Positions 26,562 through 34,979 are shown, numbered from the stretch's first letter. The stretch: 64,000 nucleotides of DNA from Prochlorococcus sp. AG-402-N21 (GCA_003216435.1 QCIW01000003.1:1-64000), one strand, 5' to 3'. Translations and numbers: made by a program. Notes: generated by a model not told the origin, from the sequence alone.

Positions 26562-26681
26562 ATCAAAATACAGAACAATTCAAGATATGCCCTACAGATT
26601 AAACGCAGTGGATAATTTTTACTAAGATAGCGATCATCTTATACCTAGTTCTTGTAGGCTTTGTATGTTCTCAGGAGACAG

Positions 26682-26849
26682 ATGTTACTCTCATTTTTTG
26701 CGCTTGCCCATTCTGAGTTTGGGATAAGCCATTTCACTACAGATCTTATTTTAGTCCTTTCTTTTGCTGTAGTAACAGCCTTGCCAATGTCTTTATTGCG
26801 TCCTCATATTCAAGAGAAAAATGTAAAAAGCTCTATTTTTACAGACTAA
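26682..26849 (+). CDS. 55-aa one-helix membrane protein, unknown
   Basis: Start chosen at ATG 26682 because AGGAGA ends four bases before it, a good ribosome-binding site; an in-frame TTG at 26661 would add seven residues. Sequence MLLSFFALAHSEFGISHF leads to one helix (LILVLSFAVVTALPMSLL) and a charged tail (RPHIQEKNVKSSIFTD). No family recognised. Confidence 0.6.
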   Translation: MLLSFFALAHSEFGISHFTTDLILVLSFAVVTALPMSLLRPHIQEKNVKSSIFTD

Positions 26850-27126
26850 TCCAGACTAATTCAGAGAAGAAATTTTGCTAGCTTTATTTGCTGAAGCTTT
26901 CAAAAGCTTTGCTATAACAGAGGTTTTATTTGTTAAAATTAATAGAAACTATCAAAAATTTTATAGGATATAAGTAATTTATAATTTTTTATGTTTTAGA
27001 TTTATTAGCAATAGCCAAAATATTAGTTTCTCTAAGAGTTTAATTTAACTTGTAATTAAGAAAAGTTTCTTAAGGCTTGAAACGGAAATAAATAGACGTT
27101 AATTTTTTGGTAATAATTCCTATATT

Positions 27127-27588
27127 ATGCTAAGAAAGTTATTAATTAAAGGGCATGAAATTAAAGCAAGATCATTGCCTCTTCGAAATCAAGTTTTATT
27201 ACCTTATAAGAGTTATAAACTTATAAAAGGAAAGGTTTTTACCAAATTTCATCGCTTAAAGAAGCAAAGCTTTCCTCATAATGATCAAATACTAATAAGT
27301 ACAGAGGACTTTAATTTATCTTCAGAGAATAAATGTCAAGCCAATCAGTTTTTTTCGGAACATAAACTTATAGGTACAAATTTTTCTGAAAAATGGTTTT
27401 CCTTCTTTAAAAAGAGAAAATATTGGTCTTATTCACTTGATTGGACTAGAGGTAGATTTTCTGGAAGAGTAGTTTCATTACTAGTTCGAGATGGGATTGT
27501 TGTTGAAAAGGAATTTATAACCCCAAAGGGAGCCAGAATTCTTGTGAAACGAAAAGAATTGGGATTACAGGCTCTTTTTTTAACGTAA
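27127..27588 (+). CDS. Basic protein, unknown
   Basis: 153 aa from ATG with high lysine/arginine content (MLRKLLIKGHEIKARSLPLR, KKRKYWSYSLDWTRGRFSGRVV, RILVKRKELGLQALFL). No signal peptide or helix anchors. Charge suggests nucleic-acid or ribosome association but no domain is recognised. It lies 440 bp upstream of pcb in the same direction. Confidence 0.6.
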   Translation: MLRKLLIKGHEIKARSLPLRNQVLLPYKSYKLIKGKVFTKFHRLKKQSFPHNDQILISTEDFNLSSENKCQANQFFSEHKLIGTNFSEKWFSFFKKRKYWSYSLDWTRGRFSGRVVSLLVRDGIVVEKEFITPKGARILVKRKELGLQALFLT

Positions 27589-28029
27589 TTTTCTTAGGGG
27601 ATTTTTTTAATTTCCTGCAAATTAACTAACTACTACCTTCATATAGGAAATAAATTGGCTGAGATTAGGAAGATTTTCGAATAATTCCTATCAAGGGAAT
27701 TTTAGATCTAATCTTAAATTCAAGTTTTCTTATCTGTTTTAGAGCTTGTTTTAAAGAGGGTTAATTCTTAAAAAAATCTTCAAAAAAAATTTTTACTTTC
27801 AAGTGGAAATTCAGAAAATAATTCTTGAATCTTTTGTTCAAGCTTTAAAACTTAGTTGGGGACTGGCTTTAGAAGTTTGTATTGATCGATGAATACAGAA
27901 GAAATTTCAATATTTACTTCTACCCGACGACGGTCTTTGTTTATCAGTCATTAAGGATGCTGAAATGTTTGCTTTGCATGAGCAAAAGCACTGTAATCTT
28001 TAACCGATTTGCGAGTGAACTTTTAACTT
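27589..28029. other. 441-bp upstream region of the first pcb gene
   Basis: No convincing gene. Two features stand out: a spaced palindrome GTATTG-ATCGAT-GAATAC at 27879-27896, and a hairpin TGCTTTGC-ATGA-GCAAAAGCA at 27970-27990, 40 bases before the pcb start. The bases directly before the ATG (CTTTTAACTT) lack a Shine-Dalgarno sequence. Probably promoter and untranslated leader. Confidence 0.5.
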
Positions 28030-29106
28030 ATGCAAACCTACGGAAATCCAGATGTCACCTATGGGTGGTGGGCTGGTAATGCAGGAGTCACTAACCGTGC
28101 TGGGAAATTCATTGCAGCACATGCCGCTCATACCGGTTTGATTGCTTTCGCTGCTGGAGCAAGCACTATTTGGGAGATGTCTCGATTTGACCCATCTATT
28201 GCAATGGGCCATCAGAGTTCTATTTTCCTGGCTCATCTTGCTTCTATGGGGATCGGTTTTGATCAAGCAGGAGTTTGGACTGGAGAAAATGTTGTATCAA
28301 TTGCTGTTGTTCATCTAATTGCCTCAATGGTTTATGCAGGAGGAGCTCTTGCTCACTCCTTGTTATTTGATGGTGATTTAGCAGATGGACCAGTTCCAAC
28401 AACTAAGAAGTTCAAGCTTGAATGGAATAACCCAGACAATCAAACATTTATTCTCGGTCATCATTTACTTTTCTTTGGTGTAGCGAATATATGGTTTGTT
28501 GAATGGGCAAGGATACATGGAATTTATGATCCTGCTATTGATGCTGTTCGTCAGGTTGAATACAACTTGAACTTGAATGCTATCTGGAGTCATCAACTTG
28601 ATTTCTTATCAATAGATAGTCTTGAAGATGTAATGGGTGGCCATGCTTTCTTAGCTTTTGCACAAATTGCTGGAGGCGCCCATCATATTGCAACCAAAAT
28701 GGGCTCTGGTCTTTTGGGTGAATACACAACATTCAAAGGTTCTAAAGTTTTATCAGCTGAAGGTATTCTTTCCTTCTCTTTAGCTGGAATTGGCTGGATG
28801 GCAATTGTTGCAGCTTTCTGGTGCTCACAAAATACAACTGTTTATCCAGAAGCATGGTATGGAGAGCCATTGGCATTGAAATTCGGTATCTCTCCTTATT
28901 GGGTTGATACTGGAGATGTTTCTGATTGCACTTCTTTCTTAGGTCATACCACAAGAGCTGCTTTAACAAATGTCCATTATTATTTTGGATTCTTTTTTAT
29001 CCAAGGTCATTTATGGCATGCGTTAAGAGCTTTGGGATTTGATTTTAGAAGCGTAACTAGAGCTATCAGTAATTTGGATTCATCAAGAGTTACTCTTGAA
29101 GGTTGA
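28030..29106 (+). CDS. pcb: Pcb divinyl-chlorophyll a/b light-harvesting protein (first copy)
   Basis: 358 aa. Six-helix antenna protein of the CP43/IsiA family that binds divinyl chlorophylls and surrounds photosystems in Prochlorococcus thylakoids. Opens MQTYGNPDVTYGWWAGNAGV and retains histidines in helices as chlorophyll ligands (FIAAHAAHTGLI, SSIFLAHLASMG, FILGHHLLFFG, GGHAFLAF, GHTTRAALTNVHYYFGFFFIQGHLWHALRALGF). The CP43 large lumenal loop is absent, as expected for Pcb. The exact letter (pcbA to pcbH) cannot be set. Strong terminator follows. Confidence 0.95.
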   Translation: MQTYGNPDVTYGWWAGNAGVTNRAGKFIAAHAAHTGLIAFAAGASTIWEMSRFDPSIAMGHQSSIFLAHLASMGIGFDQAGVWTGENVVSIAVVHLIASMVYAGGALAHSLLFDGDLADGPVPTTKKFKLEWNNPDNQTFILGHHLLFFGVANIWFVEWARIHGIYDPAIDAVRQVEYNLNLNAIWSHQLDFLSIDSLEDVMGGHAFLAFAQIAGGAHHIATKMGSGLLGEYTTFKGSKVLSAEGILSFSLAGIGWMAIVAAFWCSQNTTVYPEAWYGEPLALKFGISPYWVDTGDVSDCTSFLGHTTRAALTNVHYYFGFFFIQGHLWHALRALGFDFRSVTRAISNLDSSRVTLEG

Positions 29107-29142
29107 TTATTTAAGTCTCGATTGATCTAATAATCTGCTCAT

Positions 29143-29181
29143 CCAAAAAAAAACCTCGTTTAATACGAGGTTTTTTTTTGG
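29143..29181. terminator. Strong bidirectional terminator after first pcb
   Basis: A perfect 17-bp stem, arms 29143-29159 (CCAAAAAAAAACCTCGT) and 29165-29181, with 5-base loop TTAAT. The core ACCTCGT/ACGAGGT is flanked by A and T tracts, so it works in both directions, for pcb and for the convergent Nif11-like gene. Confidence 0.9.
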
Positions 29182-29208
29182 ATGGAATTTTTTTAAATGA
29201 ATTAAACC

Positions 29209-29394
29209 TTAGTGATTTTCACCCCATCTTCTTCCGATATCAAAACCCCAGGATTTGGCAAGTTCAACTACTTCATCATGATTCGAACAATCCGCGAGTT
29301 GTTTTCTTCTTTGAGGAGCTTCCTTGATTGATTCGACCATTTCTTTTAATTGCTCTACCTTTCTGATGAATTTTTGTAGATCTTGTTCAGACAT
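29209..29394 (-). CDS. Nif11-like small protein
   Basis: 61 aa from ATG. The pattern MSEQDLQKFIRKVEQL.. then ADCSNHDEVVELAKSWGFDIGRRWGE fits the Nif11 helical leader domain, including the D-E-V-V-x-L-A-K-x-x-G-F core. In picocyanobacteria Nif11 domains form leaders of prochlorosin-type peptides; here the protein ends right after the domain without double-glycine cleavage site or core peptide. Thus a stand-alone Nif11 protein, function unknown. Convergent with pcb. Confidence 0.75.
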   Translation of the reverse strand: MSEQDLQKFIRKVEQLKEMVESIKEAPQRRKQLADCSNHDEVVELAKSWGFDIGRRWGENH

Positions 29395-29468
29395 CTATAT
29401 CAACCTCATTAATAGGCATTGATTACTAATTGCTTAGGTTTAATATGAGTTGAAATAACTTTATTGTA

Positions 29469-29729
29469 GTGGGAACAAGTAAAAAGGAAGAAGCTACAAC
29501 TATTCTTCGATTCATCAGAGAGGAACTCAGATATCTTGATGAGGACTTGAGGAATGATGGATTACTTCCAGAAGTAACTTCATTAAGATCGATATACGAG
29601 CAACTATCCGCATTGCATGATTCTTTAGAAGGCAAAGCAAAAAAGGTCTTTAAGCCGGATTCCGAAAAAAATAAGAAAATCACGAATGAAATACAAGATA
29701 AAAATCAAAAGCCAGGCAAAACAGATTAA
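29469..29729 (+). CDS. Small charged helical protein, unknown
   Basis: 86 aa from GTG 29469. Helical, strongly charged: KKEEATTILRFIREELRYLD and LPEVTSLRSIYEQLSALHDSLEGKAKKVFKPD, with a disordered lysine-rich tail. No family recognised. Six bases precede the next tiny gene, so the two are likely cotranscribed. Confidence 0.65.
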   Translation: MGTSKKEEATTILRFIREELRYLDEDLRNDGLLPEVTSLRSIYEQLSALHDSLEGKAKKVFKPDSEKNKKITNEIQDKNQKPGKTD

Positions 29730-29735
29730 AAGAGG

Positions 29736-29846
29736 ATGGCTAATAACAATCCCCGCCCTCCTTGGATGAATTGGGCTTATCTAGCAATCTTTTTGTATTC
29801 AAGCTGGTTTTTAATAAATGCTTGGTCTCAACAATTAGGAGCTTGA
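29736..29846 (+). CDS. 36-aa single-helix membrane protein, unknown
   Basis: ATG 29736 to TGA, preceded by AAAGAGG. Sequence begins MANNNPRPPWMNWAYLAIFL and continues YSSWFLINAWSQQLGA: a short polar N-terminus, then one helix with aromatic residues on both ends, as in low-molecular-weight photosystem subunits. It resembles none of the named Psb/Psa/Pet peptides that I know. Its place between two antenna genes makes a thylakoid role worth testing. Confidence 0.65.
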   Translation: MANNNPRPPWMNWAYLAIFLYSSWFLINAWSQQLGA

Positions 29847-30258
29847 ATTTTTCTAGGCTTCTCAAATTAATGCTTCCTGTCTTATTCCACTTATTCCTTT
29901 AATTTAAGGTCTTTATGATTTAGATAGATTTTTGGGGCAGTCTGATTTTTAATCCCTACATTGTCCACTGTATTTTCTTTTATAGTTTAAAAATTAAATC
30001 CTATAAATAATCTATATATTTTTCTTGCTTCATAGATCATAGGATTTATTTGAATAGTTGCTTCTAGGATGAAAAATCAGTTCAGTATTAGATATTTCTG
30101 ATTTAGGCCTTGAATTAGATCAAGAAATTAAAGAAAAAGTTGTAATTAGATTTTGAATTCTTTTCAAGAGACATTTTACGGTTGCTAAAGGTTTTGTTTT
30201 GTAATTGGAAAATAAGTGTATTGTTCAATACGTATTGCAGTCTTGCACCTTTTAATTT
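29847..30258. other. 412-bp upstream region of the second pcb gene
   Basis: No convincing gene is seen. The region is very AT-rich and contains a perfect palindrome at 30218-30231, listed separately. The last bases before the start codon (CTTTTAATTT) closely match the leader of the first pcb gene. Confidence 0.5.
30218..30231. promoter_or_regulatory. Candidate NtcA-type site GTA-N8-TAC
   Basis: The sequence GTATTGTTCAATAC is a 14-bp palindrome matching the GTA-N8-TAC consensus of the global nitrogen regulator NtcA, 27 bases before the pcb ATG. A direct repeat of GTATTG follows at once. The distance from the start codon is short for an activator site, so repression or chance is possible. Confidence 0.45.
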
Positions 30259-31299
30259 ATGCAGACTTATGGAAACCCAGGCGTTACCTATGGATGGTGG
30301 GCTGGAAATGCTGGAGTAACTAATCGCTCAGGCAAGTTTATTGCAGCTCATGCTGCTCATACTGGCTTAATAGCTTTTGCCGCAGGCGCTGCCACTCTAT
30401 GGGAACTTGCTCGATTTGACCCTTCAATAGCAATGGGGCATCAAAGTTCTATTTTCCTTGCCCATCTTGCTTCCATGGGCATTGGTTTTGATGAAACTGG
30501 ATCATTATGGACCGGAGCAAATGTTGCTTCAGTTGCAATAGTCCACCTTGTTGCATCAATGGTTTACGGGGCAGGAGGTTTATTGCATTCTTTGTATTTT
30601 GACTCAGATATGCAAGATTCTGAGGTTGTCCAGGCAAGGAAATTCAAGCTTGAATGGGATAACCCTAAAAACCTCACATTTATTCTTGGTCATCACCTTA
30701 TTTTCTTTGGTGTAGCAAACATATGGTTTGTGGAATGGGCCAGAATACATGGTATTTATGACCCTGCTATAGAGGCTGTTCGTCAGGTTGAGTACAACTT
30801 GAATTTAAATGCTATTTGGAATCATCAATTTGATTTCTTGGCAATAGATAGTCTTGAAGATGTGATGGGGGGCCATGCTTTCTTGGCTTTCTTGCAAATT
30901 AGTGGTGGTGCTTTACATATTGCTCAGAAAACTGGTGAATATACAAAGTACAAAGGAGCTGGTCTTCTCTCTGCTGAAGCTGTACTTTCATGGTCACTTG
31001 CAGGTATTGGTTGGATGGCAATTGTTGCAGCCTTCTGGTGCGCAACAAATACAACTGTTTATCCAACAGAATTTTACGGAGAACCACTCCTCCAAAAATT
31101 CACAATCTCTCCTTATTGGATAGATACTGGTGATTTTTCTGAGAGCACTGCTTTCTTTGGTCACAGTACAAGAGCTGCTTTGACAAATGTCCATTATTAT
31201 TTTGGGTTTTTCTTTATTCAAGGACACCTATGGCATGCTCTTAGGTCTATGGGATTTAATTTTAAGGATTTAACTAAGTCCCTTCAGGTAAGTGGCTAG
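30259..31299 (+). CDS. pcb: Pcb divinyl-chlorophyll a/b light-harvesting protein (second copy)
   Basis: 346 aa, closely similar to the first copy along its whole length. Same start MQTYGNPGVTYGWWAGNAGV and the same helical histidines (AHAAHTGLIAFAAGAATLWE, FILGHHLIFFG, GGHAFLAFLQISGGALHI, VHYYFGFFFIQGHLWHALRSMGF). Shorter than copy one mainly in the loop after GGALHIAQK and at the C-terminus (ending LTKSLQVSG). Tandem arrangement indicates local duplication with divergence of loop regions and control. Thylakoid antenna. Confidence 0.95.
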   Translation: MQTYGNPGVTYGWWAGNAGVTNRSGKFIAAHAAHTGLIAFAAGAATLWELARFDPSIAMGHQSSIFLAHLASMGIGFDETGSLWTGANVASVAIVHLVASMVYGAGGLLHSLYFDSDMQDSEVVQARKFKLEWDNPKNLTFILGHHLIFFGVANIWFVEWARIHGIYDPAIEAVRQVEYNLNLNAIWNHQFDFLAIDSLEDVMGGHAFLAFLQISGGALHIAQKTGEYTKYKGAGLLSAEAVLSWSLAGIGWMAIVAAFWCATNTTVYPTEFYGEPLLQKFTISPYWIDTGDFSESTAFFGHSTRAALTNVHYYFGFFFIQGHLWHALRSMGFNFKDLTKSLQVSG

Positions 31300-31327
31300 A
31301 GCTGTTATTCGTTTTTAACTTATTTAA

Positions 31328-31363
31328 AACAAAGCCTTATCATTAATTTGATAAGGCTTTGTT
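31328..31363 (+). terminator. Terminator after second pcb
   Basis: Perfect 15-bp stem AACAAAGCCTTATCA / TGATAAGGCTTTGTT with a six-base loop TTAATT, then a T-rich run. Sits 28 bp after the pcb stop codon. Confidence 0.85.
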
Positions 31364-31392
31364 ATTTCTTTTTACTTAGAACTATTTAGTCT

Positions 31393-31758
31393 ATGTTTAA
31401 TTTCTTTTCTAGTTTAAATCAATTTAATTTGGTTTGGATAGTTATCCCTTCGATAGTTTTAGTGGTTTCATTCTTTATTTTTATATTTATCAGAAGAGGG
31501 AACGATTCCTATGAGGCCAGTGATGGCAGTATTTTTAAAACAAATGAAGAGTTACTTCGTTATGAAATAATTCTAAATAAATTAAATATTATTTTCAACC
31601 AAGATGAAAAGGATAATAAGTATTTCCAGGAAATTGGTTTGGACTTTAACTTTGTAGACGTGTTAAAAAATAAAGGTTTTTCTGAGCCTAAAATTCTTAT
31701 AAAATATAGTAAAGAGTTAAATATCATTAGTGATATTTTGAATCAACCTAAAGATTAA
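31393..31758 (+). CDS. Single-helix protein, unknown
   Basis: 121 aa from ATG. Helix LVWIVIPSIVLVVSFFIFIFI (residues 13-33), then basic RRGND and a soluble helical domain with acidic and lysine residues (FKTNEELLRYEIILNKLNIIF, FSEPKILIKYSKELNIISDIL). No family recognised. It begins 30 bp after the pcb terminator and so needs its own promoter. Confidence 0.6.
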   Translation: MFNFFSSLNQFNLVWIVIPSIVLVVSFFIFIFIRRGNDSYEASDGSIFKTNEELLRYEIILNKLNIIFNQDEKDNKYFQEIGLDFNFVDVLKNKGFSEPKILIKYSKELNIISDILNQPKD

Positions 31759-31815
31759 AAAGTGGAAATTCTTTCTAAGTCATTTGGCAAATATATTAGT
31801 TTTAAATCTATTCTT

Positions 31816-31941
31816 TTATGGGTGAGAGCTTTTTTTAAATGCAATTGTACTTTCTTTTAGAAACTCAAAAATACCTATAATTGCCAGTATGCCTAGGGTC
31901 CCACCAAGGACTGCTGGAACTAGTTGTTCAATTTGGAACAT
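31816..31941 (-). CDS. 41-aa single-helix membrane protein, unknown
   Basis: ATG at 31941 to TAA; GAGG lies nine bases upstream. Begins MFQIEQLVPAVLGGTLGILA and continues IIGIFEFLKESTIAFKKSSHP: one helix with GG motif and charged tail. Size and layout resemble small thylakoid subunits, but no named one fits. Convergent with the preceding gene. Confidence 0.6.
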   Translation of the reverse strand: MFQIEQLVPAVLGGTLGILAIIGIFEFLKESTIAFKKSSHP

Positions 31942-32172
31942 AGCAATTTCCTCAATTCTAAATTTGAAAGGCGGCTTTTAGAAATTTATAAGCCAACCCC
32001 TTAAGCTTTAGGCCTTAATTACTTAAGCCTTCAAGCTCTAACATATCTTTAGGAAGAAATTATGCATTTGTCTATAAGACAAATAACTTAAGTATTTTCT
32101 CTTAGTTTTTTCTAATTTTTTTTCTATAGATTATCCTTCGTTTGGATAATTTAATTCTATTAGAAAGAACTT

Positions 32173-32403
32173 TTAGTATTCTTCCCAATATTCCTCTTGA
32201 TCATCTTCTATGTCAGGAGGATCTTCAAGCTCTCCTGCAGGTTCTCCAAGCATCATTAATAAACCCTCTAAATATCTCATTTCAGAGGGATTTTCAGAGG
32301 AGTTTAGAAGCTCTTTTATTTTTTTTGCAATATCTGGCTGACCCTCTTCTACTCCCTTAGAAAGAAGGTAGAAGGTATCATTATCAAGATATTTTTCTGC
32401 CAT
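32173..32403 (-). CDS. Acidic small protein, unknown
   Basis: 76 aa from ATG. Helical first half (MAEKYLDNDTFYLLSKGVEE, then AKKIKELLNSSENPSEMRYLEGLLMMLGEP) and a very acidic tail (ELEDPPDIEDDQEEYWEEY). No family recognised; no membrane part. Confidence 0.65.
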   Translation of the reverse strand: MAEKYLDNDTFYLLSKGVEEGQPDIAKKIKELLNSSENPSEMRYLEGLLMMLGEPAGELEDPPDIEDDQEEYWEEY

Positions 32404-32468
32404 ATTTAATTACAGTAATAGTTGATTGATTATCAAGATATTTTTAATCAAATATAGCAATAGAAGCT

Positions 32469-32846
32469 TTAAATTGAAGCGCCAGGGTAATTTAACGTAG
32501 CTTTTTCTATGTCAAGCCTAGAAAATTTGATAGGCTCCCAATGAACATCTCTAACAATTAAAAAACGGATATCTTTTTCTTTTAAGAACTCATTATTGAG
32601 TAGTTTTTGTAATTCTTCTATGGAGAACTCTCCCCAGGAACTTTGATTTTTGATCCATTCACCCATTTCCCATTCTTTCTCTGAAGCAATATGTTGGTAA
32701 CCAAAAGCTCTTTTTCTATCTTCTGAAATCTCACATATATACCAATCTCCTATTACTCCAAAGAGATGCGCAAAGACAATGAGATCTTCCCCCCTTTCTA
32801 CTTGTGAATTTAATAAAGGTATTTTTGATCCAACATCTTTGGGCAT
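32469..32846 (-). CDS. DUF2958-like protein, tentative family
   Basis: 125 aa from the ATG at 32846; TTG 32879 would add eleven residues. Sequence MPKDVGSKIPLLNSQVERGE, then AHLFGVIGDWYICEISEDRKRAFGYQHIASEKEWEMGEW and SIEELQKL. The order small polar start, W-Y strand, FGY, then a helix is reminiscent of DUF2958 proteins, but I hold this loosely. No signal peptide. Confidence 0.55.
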   Translation of the reverse strand: MPKDVGSKIPLLNSQVERGEDLIVFAHLFGVIGDWYICEISEDRKRAFGYQHIASEKEWEMGEWIKNQSSWGEFSIEELQKLLNNEFLKEKDIRFLIVRDVHWEPIKFSRLDIEKATLNYPGASI

Positions 32847-32941
32847 AAGAGTGAAGGAGTTTTTGTTTTCAGAGTCCAAACTTTTTTGGCATTTTTATTT
32901 CTAAATAGCCTAACGTTTTGTTTGGCTGTTTTTATTTGCTT

Positions 32942-32967
32942 CAAACTTATTATTAATAATAAGTTTG
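32942..32967. repeat. Perfect 26-bp palindrome
   Basis: CAAACTTATTATT followed directly by AATAATAAGTTTG: each half is the exact reverse complement of the other, with no spacer. It lies upstream of the 32469-32846 gene and has no following T run, so an operator or cruciform is more likely than a terminator. Confidence 0.8.
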
Positions 32968-33059
32968 TAAGAAGATATTTGTTTAAAAATTACTGAATAA
33001 TTAGTTTACAGAACTAATTAAGGTGATCTTTATTCTAATTTTTTGCGCGCTTAATTTTA

Positions 33060-33371
33060 CTATTCTTTTTGTGATGCTTTGAGAGCTTGAATTGCCATAT
33101 TTAAATGCACTTCCATTGCACCTAATGCCATAAGGGAATTGGCCCCCTTCCCTTCTGTTATATATTCTTTCTTTTTGCTGAGGTGAGAAAGAATTTCATT
33201 ACTTAGCTCCTGCCATTTTGCTGTTAATTCTTTAAACTCTTCTTTTTTTTCTAGATTTTGATGTGATGTTATTGAATGCTCGATGCTGGGATGAGATTTC
33301 CTGGCTTTTGTGAGAAGAGTATTAAGTTGCTTATGACTGATAGAAGTGGGAACATAGTTGGAATCCTCCAT
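33060..33371 (-). CDS. Helical protein, unknown
   Basis: 103 aa from ATG, entirely helical and charged (LNTLLTKARKSHPSIEHSI, EKKEEFKELTAKWQELSNEIL, SLMALGAMEVHLNMAIQAL). Probably a small coiled-coil bundle. No family recognised. No export or membrane features. It precedes the murD gene in a different unit. Confidence 0.65.
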   Translation of the reverse strand: MEDSNYVPTSISHKQLNTLLTKARKSHPSIEHSITSHQNLEKKEEFKELTAKWQELSNEILSHLSKKKEYITEGKGANSLMALGAMEVHLNMAIQALKASQKE

Positions 33372-33452
33372 TTCATCTCCTATGATTGTTTTAAAGCTAA
33401 CAATGTTAAGGATTATTTACTAGTGTCTCTGCAGGTGTGATCACCGACCAAT

Positions 33453-34886
33453 CTATGAATTGCTATATAGATTTAATTTTCTATTTTTAAATGATTTGAA
33501 TAGTTCTTTGAAATGATCCCCTCTCTCTTCAAAATCTTTATATTGATCAAAACTTGCACATGCTGGAGATAATAAAATATTTGCTGCATTTATTTTTAAT
33601 GCCATATTAAAAGCATTGATTGAAGCTTCCTTAAGATCGTTATATATATAGATATTTTTATTAAATCCTGATTGGATTATTTTCTTTTCAAGCTCTTTTG
33701 CGGCTGACCCAAATAAATATATTTGACTTATTTTTGTATGCAATTGGTGGATCCATTCGGAAGCATCCCCTTCTTTTATTTTACCTCCGGCTAATAATAC
33801 TGATGTGCCAGATATTGCCTTTAATGCAACAGTCGCAGCTTCGTAATTTGTCGCTTTACTATCATTAAAAACTTTTATGCCATTAATATTACCTAAATAT
33901 TCAAGCCTGTGAGTGACTCCTTTAAATCCTTTTAATCCATATTCAATTGCTTTAGGAGATAGACCTATTTCCCTTGCTGCTGCAGTGACCATCAAGAGAT
34001 TTTGAATATTATGTGATCCAGGTATTTCTAGAATTGAAGAGTGAAATAATTTTTGATTTTTTTCGTAAACCATGCCTTCATTGTTTACCCAATATTTGAT
34101 TGAATTGTTAGAATCAGGATTCTTATTTACACTAACCCAAATTCCTTCCTTTAATTTTTTTTGCTGACTTATTAAATATTTATCATCAGCATTATATATA
34201 GTGGTTAAAGATTTTTCTAGTAGGCAATTTTTTATATTGAAGTAAGTTTCTAATGTCCCATGTCTTTCAAGATGATCCTTGGAGAATGTAGTCCATAGAC
34301 CAATTTTAGGTGAAATTTGAGAAGCAGATTCTATTTGATAACTGCTCAGTTCCATTATTAACCAGTCTATTTCCCGGTCAGGATTGGTTAAAGTATTAAG
34401 AGCAATCTCGCAGGCAGGATTACCTACATTCCCTCCTGCAGGGGCATTGATTTGATTTCTTTGAAGAATATGTTTAAGCATTTCAGTAACTGTCGTCTTA
34501 CCATTTGTTCCTGTAATTCCTATCCAAGGAATATGTTTGAGTCTTTCCCAGGCTAGAGAAATTTCTCCTTGAACGCGAATCCCTAGATCTCGTAACTCAT
34601 TAAGAGTTTCGTGATCCCATGGGATTGAAGGGCTAGTAATTACATCGGAAAGATCTTCCAGCCAGGGTTGAAAGCTTGAAATTTTCAATGGTTGCCCGAG
34701 TGCTACAACTATTCCAAGCTTCCCTAGTTCTTTTGCTATTTCCTTATGCTTTCTTTCTTGGGCTTTTTCTATTACAACAACTTTTTGACCTTCTTTGTGG
34801 AGAAGTCTCGCCGCCGCAATACCTGACTTGCCAAGCCCAACAATGATAGTGGTTTTTCTTGGAGGTTTATTTTTGGATTGATTCAT
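33453..34886 (-). CDS. murD: UDP-N-acetylmuramoyl-L-alanine--D-glutamate ligase
   Basis: 477 aa. Cytosolic Mur ligase that adds D-Glu to UDP-MurNAc-L-Ala using ATP. N-terminal UDP-binding GLGKSGIAAARLL, P-loop GITGTNGKTTVTEML, central WTTFSKDHLERHGT and C-terminal NDSKATNYEA with LLAGG. Length and domain order are standard. ATG start; last 25 residues end with a normal peptide. Isolated from other mur genes, as often in marine picocyanobacteria. Confidence 0.95.
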   Translation of the reverse strand: MNQSKNKPPRKTTIIVGLGKSGIAAARLLHKEGQKVVVIEKAQERKHKEIAKELGKLGIVVALGQPLKISSFQPWLEDLSDVITSPSIPWDHETLNELRDLGIRVQGEISLAWERLKHIPWIGITGTNGKTTVTEMLKHILQRNQINAPAGGNVGNPACEIALNTLTNPDREIDWLIMELSSYQIESASQISPKIGLWTTFSKDHLERHGTLETYFNIKNCLLEKSLTTIYNADDKYLISQQKKLKEGIWVSVNKNPDSNNSIKYWVNNEGMVYEKNQKLFHSSILEIPGSHNIQNLLMVTAAAREIGLSPKAIEYGLKGFKGVTHRLEYLGNINGIKVFNDSKATNYEAATVALKAISGTSVLLAGGKIKEGDASEWIHQLHTKISQIYLFGSAAKELEKKIIQSGFNKNIYIYNDLKEASINAFNMALKINAANILLSPACASFDQYKDFEERGDHFKELFKSFKNRKLNLYSNS

Positions 34887-34979
34887 TATGTAGACGAATT
34901 TTGACAGACTTGCTTAAAAGACTGGCGGGAGAAGATTGATTTTGATTTGATTAATTAGTTATGTCTCTAGCTTTATCCC

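Noticed and set aside
27882-28079. 65-codon frame overlapping the pcb start
   Set aside because: Lies out of frame across the pcb leader and gene, no family and no ribosome site.
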